Of a DNA stretch of 64,000 nucleotides, positions 12,491-23,830 are shown in pieces (position 1 is the first letter of the stretch; each line of letters opens with the position of its first letter). The DNA lies in assembly GCA_023055505.1 (NCBI GenBank), contig JALIRH010000113.1:744001-808000 (forward strand), given 5' to 3'. The position numbers were made by a program, and so were the translations under genes. This DNA comes from Callipepla californica brunnescens (lineage: Eukaryota; Chordata; Aves; Galliformes; Odontophoridae). The notes under the pieces were generated by a model. That model did not search any database and was not told the DNA's origin. It worked only from the letters and a program-made list of their open reading frames with translations.

Positions 12491-15400
12491 ATCCTAGCCT
12501 TCTTCCTGAGGTTGCTCTTGCCCAGTTCCAGACATTCCCACATTCACGGGAGTGTGTGGCAAACTGAAGTGGTCATTCTTACATCAGTGAAAGAAGATAT
12601 ACTGCCTGCAGGGAAGTGTTAGCCCACCTGAACCTCTTAATCAAATGTAGCCTTAGATGCTTTTTCCAGCAGGACAGCTCAGGGCTTCAGCATGATCTCA
12701 GGTAGAAAGAGTTCCTTTGCTAGTCCCAGGGCTTTCCACTGTCAGGTAGTGAGCTCACCAATTACGTTTTTATTTTACTCACTGGAAAATGAAGTAGCTA
12801 CCTAGGTTATAAATGATGACCAGCCTTCCTCAGCCTGCAGTGTGTCAGTGCAGAGACCCCCTCTGCTCCCTGGCTCTACCTCTGGCTTGTGCTTGCTGTC
12901 TGAATAAACTAAGAGACAGGAAGTTCTTTTTAAGATCCCTTCTCAAGCTATTGCGCTTTCTGAGCGTAATGTTAACCATCCTGTCAGCACTGTGTAAGCT
13001 CACAGCAATTTTAGGTTAGGGCTCCTAGCATGGCAAGAGAAGCACAGCATGGGAGTTTTATGTTTAGAGGAAGGGATGAAGTGACAAGTTTTGAATTTGA
13101 TAGCTTTGCATCTGGCACCATTTCCGAATAGTGGTGCATTCTAACAGTCCCCTAAAAACCACTGATTTGGAGAGAAAGTATGCAGGCCTGCCCTCACGCC
13201 CAAGGCACTAAAGCCAGTTGGCAGGCCTGTCTTCAAGACTATTAGTGCTCTTAAACACTAGAAACCTCCTGTCTGAGGACATTGCATTTACGTGCATCTC
13301 TTTTCCAAACTGGAAATGTTTTAGAGTTTCGTTCCATGCCTGGTTTTTGTTTCAGTTAGAAACTCAGGAAATCAAAAGAAGAAACATTGCAAGCTCGAAG
13401 CATTCAGCAGAGGCCAGGGGGCTGACTGGGAAAGGACAAGCCATGGTAGCAAAGCTCACACATACTTTCAAATCTCCCAATTACACTTCCATCCCCCTGC
13501 CTTTAGACCATGAGGACAGAGGTTTGCCCATCGAGTCTTTTCAGTGCAAAAAAAAACATCCCACAGGAAAAAAGAAACAGATGTATAAAATGCTGCTCTG
13601 CAGAGAGACTAAAAAAATTTCCCCAGCAGAGTGAGAAAATCAGTAAATATTAAAGCATTGCAGATAATTGCAAAATGATATTTGTTTTACTTAAAACCAC
13701 TCCTATTTTTTGGAAATTAGTTCTGCAAATGTTGCATGTAAAGAAATAAGCTTCCCCATGAGCATCACTGAAGATGATGGACGGGACTAGGAAAGAGTGC
13801 ACAATCATGTTTTCTTCGTCCCAGAGAGAGGGCATTAATCACACGTTCCTCCATAATCCTCCTTCCAAGGCCCCAGAAGGAAAGGGAAGAACCTGTCATA
13901 GTTCTAAAATTGGACTTTCCTAGTCTTCAAAGTGGGTATTTCCACTGGGCCTGTGACAGACTGAAATGCATCCTGAACCATTTCTGAGCACAGCAAGGGA
14001 AACTGAGGCTGCATTTCTAAGCTGCGCTTATGTGCACGGTTTTTCCTCATTGCCTTCTCCATCCAGCACTGTTCCTTTCCACTTTGGTGACTGCCAGGCC
14101 TACATTTCTGAGATAAAACAGCTTTTTGAACTATCTGACCACTGCTCTTAGCACCTCTCAAAGCTGCAGTGAGGCCTCAGCATGAGAGAAAAGACGTAGA
14201 TGTGGACATATGGACAAGACAAAACCCAGACAAAGGGACAGCGTGTCTGTGGGACAGACCACAGTAGCGTGCCTGGTAACACTTTCCCAAAAGGAGTTGG
14301 TTTCTGAGTTAAATGACACTATAAACCAAGATAACATCTCCCCAGCATCCATAGTTGAAGCTCAGTTCTAGTCCCAGGGTAAAGCAACAGCATAGCCAGA
14401 GAAGTATTCAAGAGTGGAAGAAGGCAACTGAAATTGTGCAAGGGAGGTTTTGATCTGTTATGTATTTGAATATTTTGAAGGTCTCTATTAAATGACTGTA
14501 GTCTCCCTGCTGCGGCAATTGAGTGGAGGAAATAATAATGGAGATTGAAAGGCATTCACCATTCGACCTCTCACAACCCTGACATTCTTCAGTAGAATAT
14601 GATTGGAATTGGGCACATCTGCTCTCAATAACAAAAATAAAAAATGGCCTGCAGCTTTAAGCCCCAAAAAGCATAAAGTTGGTCTAAAAGGAGGGCATAA
14701 ATATGTATATTTGTAGACTCTATATAATTGTAATAGTTCAGTAATAACTCCGTGATTGTGGCCACAACATGTTTTGGAATGCTTTGTCTTCTGGAAATGC
14801 CCAGGAAACACAAGGAGGTGAAAAGACAGTCTCCTCTTGCAATTAGGTATGGCCAGCTTCATGCAGAGGTTGTGCACAGCCAATGTCCTAGCTACCAGCT
14901 AACACAGCGCAAACCAAAAGCTGAGCCCTTGCACCCTCATCCTTCTCCCCAAAACGTGGGCATTGTGAAGATGTGCAGTGTTGATATGCCTGGTCTGAAG
15001 CTAGCCCCAGAGCTACTTGTGGGGTGGCCATCTCAGTGCTGCCGGCAGCCAAGGTATTTGTGCTGTTGATGGGTGAGGCTACTTACCTCAGGAACAGTTC
15101 TCCCAAGGTTTCACAGCTTGCTTACTACACTCACTTAAGTGTAGAGCTCAGTGGGGTATCATTCACCATATCATTTCACTCTAACCTAGCACTGCTGAGG
15201 TACAGTACATCAGTCTGCTGCGAGAACAAAGAAGGCTTAAAGAGCACCCAGTACTGGCCTGGGGCAGGTCCTCCTGTACCTCACAATGAGGCAGGCTCTT
15301 CTGCTCTGTCTGCCAGCTGAGAGAGCCAGTCATGCTGGGGACAAGACTGCAATGAGCTGAAAGATGGAGCATGTCCAGTCTCTCCAGACACAGCTGCTCA

Positions 15401-17029
15401 ATCTGGGACTGCTCTACGAATCGAGTGGTGTTGCTGATTCATCCCATTCCCAGTAGCACATGTGAGTCATCTGTCCACCCTGGACTGCTCACTGATGAAA
15501 AGTTTATTTTTAACAAGTACTAGTTAAAAATAAATGTATACATCATAGAAATGAGTACAGCATTCAGCTCTAAATTAGTATGAATGTGCCCTGAGAAAAA
15601 TTAGCCAGCTTGAATGCAATAGGAAACCTGAGAACAAGTCCTCCTCTTACACTGGCATAAATCAGGACTAACCCCACAGCGATCACTTACTGTTTCTATT
15701 AAAGCAGCGTTTTTAAGACTCTGATTGAGATCATGCTCCATTAGCCTAGTAGAAGGATCCTCTCAAAGGTTTTATTATTACCCAGTGTTCACAAAAAGGG
15801 GACGCTGACAAGTGAGGGTGCAAAAGCAGGGTTTGTGCCACCTTCACCTCTCTAAAAGTTGGCAACAAAATTTAAACTTTTAATTTAGCTCCATCTATCA
15901 TAAACAGAGATGGTCATGCGCCAAACAGTGGGGAAAAATGCCCCTTGAATGTGCATATATCTCTGTACTGACCATAGATGCAGCTGGGTTGGACTGGACA
16001 CCTGAAATTTGGAAAGATGAGCTTCACTCCGAAAGAGCACAGCAGGGGAAGGAATTTAACTTTGCTCCTCTCAGCTCTAACGAGAAGCTTTATGTGGCTG
16101 AAGTGGCAAAAGATTTAACAGCTTTCTCTAAAAAAGGTTGTTAATAAAGCATATGGATAAAGAGTCTGGAATATGCAGAGGGAAAACTTATGGCCTTGCC
16201 TGGCCATGAGCTCTGTAACAGTGCAACAAGGACCATACCCTGAGCTACATAATGGCTTGTAACTGCCTGGAAAGCTGCACGATATCAGCCACTGGATTTA
16301 GCTTGCTTCAACAAAACACACATTTGCACCACATGGAACTTGACAATTGCCCTCCCTGGGTTTTCTCTTGGACACAGTGGTATTTTTGCATCTGAACACA
16401 CACAAGAGCAGAGCAACGTAGCAACATAGGCACATGTGGTCTACTACCACATGAGCTGACAGTCCAAGAAGATGTTCAGTATACAAAGCATGGAAGGGTG
16501 GGAGACAACTGAGACAAATGAACGTGTCTGTTTAAAAATAATTGGCACATACATACATTTGGATCACAAAAAAACGAGGCAGAAGCACCGATAATTTCCC
16601 TTGCACATTTGTAACGAGCAGATGGCATGTGGTAATACTGTGGTGGGACTTTGAAGTGACCTGCTCTCTCCAAACATTAGGCTGAAACTAACTTTTAAGA
16701 GCAGAGCGCTTCCTTCCTGTTGCCTTTTTTGTGAGGCAAGCAGGCTGCAGAGAGAGAAGTGCTTGCCTTCCTCACCAAGCACGAAAGAAGCCCCAGCTGT
16801 GTTGTTGTTAGCGCTAAAGTATCAGCATGGCAGCAGCTTGGGGCAGACATACCATCTTCCTGCTCTCCCTCTCCCTTCTGTGCACACAGCCCTGCGGCAC
16901 TGCCATGCTCAACCTCATGCAGTGACAAACCAACAGCAAATGCATCTCACTGAGGGGCTTGTGCTTATCAATAGAATCCCAACCTACTTCTAACCTCTAA
17001 CATGGCCAGTAAAGTCATATGTCCTTGAC
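12491..17029. other. 4.5-kb non-coding stretch
   Basis: No supported exon. One short old interspersed-repeat trace at 15645-15695 is listed separately. Several overlapping open frames near 14.3-15.3 kb have no splice-site or motif support. Confidence 0.55.
15645..15695. repeat. trace of an old sauropsid interspersed repeat
   Basis: CTTACACTGGCATAAATCAG followed by GACTAACCCCAC resembles a motif (TTTACACTGGTGTAAATCAGGAG plus AACTCCA) that I remember as frequent in turtle, crocodile and bird genomes. The core is self-complementary. Family name unknown to me. Confidence 0.35.
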
Positions 17030-17198
17030 TGCCCAGAGGAGATGTGTGCCTCCATCCCTGGAGGCACTAAAGGCAGAGTTGAGTGGAACCCTGGGCAGCC
17101 TGAGCAGGTGGGGGGGGCAACAAGTCCATGGCAGGGAGTTGGAACTGGATGATCCTTAAGATCTCTTCCAACCTAAGTCACGCTGTGATTCTATGATT
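17030..17198 (+). mobile_element. CR1 LINE 3' end, about 170 bp
   Basis: GCCCAGAGGAGATGTG, CATCCCTGGAGGCAC, GGGAGTTGGAACTGGATGAT and the tail GTGATTCTATGATTT follow the order of a CR1 3' end on the + strand. The 5' end is truncated. A G8 run near 17111-17118 interrupts the body. Confidence 0.9.
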
Positions 17199-18209
17199 TA
17201 CACTAGACCAAATCACTAATTGGCTGTTGTTAATTATTTTATGCAACGTTTTTCCATAACTTCCATTAAGCCATTACTACAGCTTAAAAGGGGGCAACAT
17301 TTAATGCAGAAAATAGTGTTTTTTAGGAAGCATTTCCTGAGTTCTTCTGCGAGGTTTATGTGACCAGCTTCTTTCATTTTTATTTACATTTTGTCTTCTT
17401 TAAGAACACTTGTGGTATGAGCTGAGTCATCAATAAGGGCACAACATGAAAGGAGGGATGAAAAATAAGCTGTCTTAAGAGCACTACTCTACAGGAAACT
17501 TATTAGCATTTATTGTGCAGTATCAGGTTACCAGAGTTGAATGGAAAGAACAGTTTATTTAAGTGGCACAAAACACAGCCCTCTGGAAGTCACATTCAGT
17601 ATTTTGGAAGTACATAATGGGAACGGGCATGTGAGAAATCTCTTAGATTTTGCAGAAGCCAGTAGCAGGTACAAGCTGGGGAGAGGGGAAGTTTTAACAT
17701 TCATGGGAGCCTTTAAGAAACAGCTCTTGGATAAGGGAAATGCCAAAGAATTAGGGAAGCAAGTGTAATTTACAGTGGGAGAAATCCCAGGGCTATCACA
17801 TTCATAACCTACATGCACAAAGCCTATGTCTTGTCTTTTCCTCCAGCTCCTCCCCCTAATTAAGCAAAAGAGACTCACTTAAGAAACAGTTCCATAGATT
17901 TCCAAGACCAGCTCCTGCATCTGGAAGACTTCTGAGCTTTTTCAATGGCCAAGTCACAAACCTCACTCCCACATTAATAGAATCTGATTGCTACTGATGT
18001 AGACTGTAGGAAAACGTTCGAAGTCCCTCTGTAGGAGTAAAGCAGGATATATATTTACAGATGACACGCATGTGCTGACATAAGCAAGGCACACAATTAG
18101 AAATCAGGCTAGATTTACAGTTTGAAGCTCTCCTTGGCTTGAGTAGTGATAAAGCCCGCATGGCTGATGTTTCACTCCAAGAAATAAAAAATGTATGTGG
18201 AGAGAGGAC

Positions 18210-18317
18210 TTGGTTTTAGGGACATGATTTAGAGGGCAATATCAGTGGTCAGCAGACAGTTGGACTAGATGAAGTTAGAGGTCTTTTCCAACGTTAGTGA
18301 TTCTGTAACTCTGTGAC
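18210..18317 (+). mobile_element. CR1 LINE 3' end, about 110 bp
   Basis: GGTTTTAGGGACATGATTTAG, CAGTTGGACTAGATGAAG and TCTTTTCCAACGTTAGTGAT, then TTCTGTAACTCTGTGAC, follow the CR1 subfamily type whose 3' UTR contains GGGACATGGTTTAG. The same type is represented by the fragment at 1664. Confidence 0.82.
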
Positions 18318-18607
18318 TTTACCCTGTGTAGAAGATTTGATTCTTCGCTGGCTTTTTTCTCTCAAAGCAGAAGGTCGTGATCTGAACTTCCATTATGGCT
18401 GTTCAAAAATGCATCAAAGGTTCAATGGATAAAAGAATGTTATTTTCCAAAACCGCTGGGACACTTCCTGTCAGTTCACATAATTGAGTATTACAGTATT
18501 TAAATTACAAATTGAAGATTATTTTTACAGGTGTCATTTTAAATATAATATGAAATTTCTTGACATTACCTCAGCCGCGCTACACAGCCCAGCTGCACTC
18601 GGGCTTG

Positions 18608-18624
18608 CATGTGTGATGCACATG
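18608..18624. repeat. perfect 6-bp inverted repeat (E-box-like arms)
   Basis: CATGTG-TGATG-CACATG: perfect arms around a 5-base centre. Each arm fits the CANNTG E-box form. It sits 14 bases before a second, larger inverted repeat. Confidence 0.7.
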
Positions 18625-18638
18625 GCTGAAATTTTGTC

Positions 18639-18690
18639 ATATTACATCATGGGCTACAAAAACACACAGTATAAATAGACGATGTAATAT
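18639..18690. repeat. perfect 10-bp inverted repeat enclosing a TATA-like box
   Basis: ATATTACATC at 18639-18648 is the exact reverse complement of GATGTAATAT at 18681-18690, with a 32-base centre that holds TATAAATAG at 18670-18678. TTACATCA also resembles ATF/CREB half-sites. The block could act as a hairpin or paired binding sites; function is inference. Confidence 0.65.
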
Positions 18691-19873
18691 TTGAGAGAGC
18701 AAAAACACATAGCGCTGGCCGCGCTTTGTGGAACCCCAGATCTAATACGGACGTGGAAATGTAAACTGTTATTAGAGTTTAGATCAAAAAATCTTTAAAA
18801 AGGGTCGTGCAGATGCACAGGGTGAGGTCGGATAGACGGTGCTGCATTGCCCTCCAGTGGGCTCCCACTGCCTTTGCCTCTGCATCCCCAAACCTGTCCA
18901 AGCAGGAGCACCTACAGCTCGCCCCGAGAAGTTAAATGCATGAGGCAGCTGAGGCCCATGAGAAAGGCACGGCTTATTCACACTGGCAACTCCGTAGACC
19001 AGCAGGAAAATGCTAACTTAATTAAGAAACAGATCTCTGAGAATCCTCTTGGCTTTTTATCCACAAATGGGCATTAGTGGCCACAGAGAATTTGTCTTCA
19101 ACTGTTCTAATTTAATGTGGCTTTCTAAAATGCTATTATCTCCATTCTGCAATTTGTTATTTCATTTTTATGGTTTCCAGCAAATGCCAGGTCTGGAATG
19201 GGAAATTCCACCTTTTCTTGTACTCTGTTGTGGCTTGCAATTTGAATTCATTCTGCATGAAATGCTCAGTTCCCATCAAAGAATTCTAAATGTAACAAAA
19301 AGATATAAAGAAAACAAACTGTCAGCAGCTTCCTAATGTTGTTAATGCAAAAAAATGTCAGCAATACTCACCAGATAAATTAAAACCCCTTGCCCTTTCG
19401 CTACCCTCTTCCCAAGGAAATGAGATACAGTTTTACTTACACAAAGCTTTACATTGGATCCAACCTTTAGACCAAGTTCCAGTTCCAACAAACAGCGACC
19501 ACAAACTAGGTTGGATGTCTGGACAGTAACTTAGAACCAATGCCAAACTCAGAAGCAAGGAGCTGACATTTCATCTGTGGGCCTGTCCACACAGTAAGTA
19601 AGAGACTGATAACTGTAGGATTACCCGAGCAATTACTGTTTTCTTTATGACTACTCAGCTTTACAGAGCATAGAATGACTTCAGTGATTCAAGGAGCAGA
19701 TCTGCAGTGGAAAAAGGCATGAGTGTACTGAAAATGAATCTTAGGGCATGAGACTTTCAATGTATACTCAACTAATGACATAAAAGACCATAGCAAAATA
19801 GCAAAATGACTACCTCTGCTTTTTCAGAAAGTGCATTTTACACTTCAGTGATTTCAGTCTGAAGAAAAAAAGC

Positions 19874-19897
19874 TTTTTTTTTTTTTTTAAGGGGGGG
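19874..19897. repeat. T15 tract followed by G7 tract
   Basis: Homopolymer T run, AA, then seven G. No associated retroposon recognised. Confidence 0.85.
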
Positions 19898-22889
19898 TTG
19901 GGATACTGATTTTGAAAACCTAAACCAAATGGAAAGAAAAAAGGCCTCGTAGTGTGTTCCCTGTCTGTACTGAAAGACATTTTCAACAACGACTGCTCTC
20001 TTTGGTGTTAGGCAATTTGGGTTATCACCTTGAGTACAGTTTACTCCTTAATCAGAGACAGAAAACTAGGAAGAAATAAGAGAGTGAAACAGCCTTCTGT
20101 TATGAAAGGAAGGTAATACAAGGCTACCCTGGCCTTAAATTGTAATATGAGCAGACTGAGATGGGTCTACCAGTAAACCCTACCTGGACAGATGTAGGGG
20201 TCACAACCAAGGCCACAGTTTAAAATAAATTAAAACAGGAGGGGGAGCTCTCACCCAGCCTGTCAAGGCAGAAAGGTGCTCTCAGGTATTCTACTCCAGG
20301 ATAACAGTAAGCTGTGAACCCCTTAAATAAGTCAAAACAACACATTACAAAACCGAAGCACCGATTTTATAAGCTTGAGGGTTCACTATGGACAGGTAAG
20401 TACTGCTGTGATCATTTAGACTGTGCAGATTTTACCCCAAACCAAACAAAATTTGTTTTGTTTCAGGGATCCGTAACACTGAATCACCGCAGCTGATTTT
20501 TAGCTCTGTGATGTTTGGTTTGTTCACATCTGAAATTCAAAGTAAAAAATATCAAGGAATGGGAGCTCATATGGAAGAAACCCAAAGCAAATGTTTGCAG
20601 GAACCTCTGAGAAATGGAAGTGCTGTGTTCACATAGTTCTAATTATAACACTGCATTAGTAGGATTCATTTGAGCTAGGACCTACGGAAAGGAAACATAA
20701 AGGAAAGCAGACTTAAAGGGAATGCAAAATACCCTATGGAATTTGGTCTGGAATCTTCTAATGTGAAGGAAATCTACTTTAGAAAAGTGGGAACTACTTA
20801 AAAAACAGCTGGAGAGACCACAAGTGAAATTCATCCTGGCTATAATCTAAACACAGAAAAGGGCAAGAAAGGCCGTTTTGGTTAAGCAAGGATATTAGTC
20901 TTATACACCGTGTACAACAAGCCTAATAAAGGGTCTTTAAAGTATAAATAGCACTGGGGACTACATAAAAAGTAGACAGAAGCTAGTTAAAATGAATAAT
21001 TAGGAGGTGAATGGGGTTTTAATCGAAGGCAAACTGTAAAGAATGCTTCAGTTAATCCCAAAAGCTCCTTGCATATTCCTATGGCAAAGAAGGAAACACA
21101 GAAAACCACAGTATTTAACCTAACAATGAAATGGATGGTGCATTAGACCCACTCTTTATGTTGAAATGGTACTGTTCCTGATTTAAACAATACCCTTTTC
21201 AATATTTTCCATCATCAACCCATTTGTTGTCTGCTCATAGTAGGAGGGATTCCTCTCTTCTCACTAAACCTGCACAGAAAAGGGGCAGGCTCTCTGGTTA
21301 CTCATTCAGACACCACCAACAGCCAATTGTGGTAGCTACCTAAGCTATGTAAGGTGAGGAAACCCTCTTGAAGTACTTGTCTTCAAGCACAAGATATGAA
21401 GAACCCAGATGCCTAAACTTTTGTATGTGGATCTGACTCTATGTCCTCACAGACACAATTCTAATCCAGTTACAAATCGTTAAGGAAATAACCTAATGAC
21501 TTGAAGTCAATGAACCCTGCTGGTTTACAGAAGCCAGAGGTATCACAGCTTCATTATAGCAAATTGCAATTGTAAACGAAATAGGAAATTTGTCCCCAGA
21601 TGGAAAAAAAAAATACTTTCTGCCCATAAATGGCATCCTTCCATGGCAAACTGATGAATTTCATCTGTGAGTCACTTCTCATGGAATAGTAATGTTACAG
21701 CGGGTAAATGGCTCGTTAGACTGCAGACATGCTCAAACAGCATAGTTGGAAAGAAGCTGCTAGTTAGTGTCCTTGCAGTTGCAGTGGTTACTTCTGGAGC
21801 TCTTATTATTATTTTAAACTGTTCAGCATTATGCCTTTCCACAACATCAGCTGCATGCATTTCAAGGAGGAATAATAGCAAAGATCAACCTCCAGTTCTT
21901 CCTTCTTATATTTCAAAAGTGCACATATGAGTTGCATGAAGTGTAATCTACATGATTTGCCAGAATGACCTTGCAATGATCTCCTTGGAGACCACCATCA
22001 GGGAGTAAAGGATTTGATGACACAGTCTAGGGCTTAGTCCAATCTCTGGCAAAAGCCTTTTTTTTTAGCAAAATGCCTTTATTTCATTTCACTGTCATAA
22101 CTGAATACCTTTTGAAAGGAAAATTGCAAAGTGGTTTGGCTTTTGCTTTGAAACAGAGGCCATTTTGTGGGAAATAACTTCAGTTTTATGGTGAGAAAAA
22201 GAAGGCTTTTGTTTTGAAGTAGCAACCCTTGAGATTTTAACACAAAATCACAGCTTCTGGTGGAATTAAAGGCTATTTTGCAACTAAACAAGCAATTCTG
22301 CTAAGTTGGGTGTGGCAGAGTTGCCCACATTGTGTGGAAGGTAGCAGTTTCCTTTCTTCTATAGAAAGAATGCTGTGGAGGGTACTCAAAATGTTCTCCA
22401 TCTTAACTGTGGACAATTGTTCTGTGGTCTTACAAAAAACTAGTAGAAAGTAGTTGCAACTACTTTCACCCAGCATAACAAATCGTGAACCTGACCTGAT
22501 GACCCAGAAGCAAAAAGCTCCAAAATAGAAATTTGTTAGTTCAGTGCTTTCTTCACCAGTCACCACAGTCCAGATGAGGAACCCTCTGAAGTCTCAGCAC
22601 ATTTCCTGGGTGGTGTTTTTTGAAAGGCAGAGATTTTGAAATAATGACGTGATAGAAATAAGTTAATAAAAGGAGCTATAATGTTATGTTACATGTCCAT
22701 ATAATAATAAAAAAATGTTGCTTATTAAGAACTTGCTATCAAAATCCTCAAGGCTCTTAAAAACATCAAAAAGATAACAAAACTGACTTCTGAAGAGTCC
22801 TTTCTCATGAACTGCTAAAAGAGAAACATTTACTGAAACAAGAGTTTTGAAGGATCCTAATATGATGTCTATACACAAGTCTTCAGAGC

Positions 22890-23830
22890 CACAGAATCAC
22901 AGAATTGTAGGGGTTGGAAGCGACATCTGGAGATCGTCTAGCCCAACCCCTTGCTAAAGCAGGTTCCCTAGAGTAGGTAGGGAACAGAAAAGTTTCCAAA
23001 TGGGTCTTGAATTTCTCCAGGGAAGGACACTCCGCAACTTCTCTGGGAAGCTTCTTCCAGAGCTCTTGTCACCCTTAAATATCTTTTTCATGTTCATACA
23101 GAATTTCCTGTGTTCCCGTTTGTGCCTGTTACTTCTTGTCCTGTCTCTGTGCAACACCAACAAGAGCCTGGGCCCATCCATTTGACACCTACCCTGTAGA
23201 TGCTTATAAGGACTGATAAGATCCCCAATCAGTGTTCTCTTCTTCAAGATTCCAGGTTTTCCAAGTCCCAAATTTCTCAGACTTTCTTTATACAGCAAAT
23301 GCACCAGGCCCTAAATCATCTTCGTGGCCTTCCATTGGACTCTCTCTAGAAGTTCCCCATCTTTCTTGAACTGAGGAGCCCAGAACTGGACACAGAACTA
23401 CAGATGTGGCCTCATCAGGGCAGAGTAGAGGGGGAGGATCCCCTCTCTCAACCTGCTGGCCACACTCTTTTTAATGTACCCCAGGATACCATTACCTTTC
23501 TTGGGCACAAGGGCACACTGCTGGCTCATGGCCAACATACTGTCCACCAGGAACCCCAGGTCCTTCTCCACAGAGTTCAACTCTTTCAGGTCATCCCTTA
23601 ACCTGTACTGATGTATGACAATATTTCTCCCCAGCTGTAGGACTCTACGCTTGTTCTTGTTTAACCTCGTCAGGTTACTCTTTGCCCAACTCTCCAGTCT
23701 GCCCAGGTCTTGCTGAATGGCAGCACAGCTTTCTGGTTTGTCAGTCATTTATCCTACACTTTCCAAGCTTACCTGAGGGTACATTTTCACTGTCTTCGGA
23801 ATTCTGTAACTGAGCACAGAGAATTGAATG
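22890..23830 (-). mobile_element. CR1 LINE, about 940 bp, with readable ORF2 C-terminus
   Basis: The 3' end is at 22890 (complement of the octamer tail: CACAGAATCACAGAATTG, then TAGGGGTTGGAAGCGAC). Reading the minus strand, 23748-23398 is an open stretch of about 116 codons that matches the C-terminal part of the CR1 reverse transcriptase region: VEKDLGFLVDSMLAMSQQCA, then [16 protein letters not shown]. Similarity continues weakly to about 23830 (complement of AGCTTACCTGAGGGTACATT). The 5' part, including the endonuclease and most of the catalytic domain, is missing, so it is a 5'-truncated dead copy. It is a comparatively young copy, since over 100 codons remain open. Confidence 0.95.

Larger units (their letters stand above)
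18318..22889. other. 4.6-kb non-repetitive stretch, possible regulatory content
   Basis: No supported exon. 18.5-19.4 kb keeps several CpGs (GCCGCGCTACAC, GGCCGCGCTTTG) in a CpG-poor window and carries the inverted repeats listed separately. A good donor-like site (GACAG|GTAAGTAC at about 20396) has no convincing partner acceptor or coding pattern. A T15/G7 tract lies at 19874-19897. Confidence 0.45.

Noticed and set aside
13218..13634. 138-codon plus-strand open frame
   Set aside because: Lysine runs from A-tracts, no motif, no splice sites.
20314..20496. Possible exon ending at the good donor GACAG|GTAAGTAC near 20396
   Set aside because: No convincing acceptor upstream, and the peptide shows no family feature; the frame also stays open through the supposed donor.
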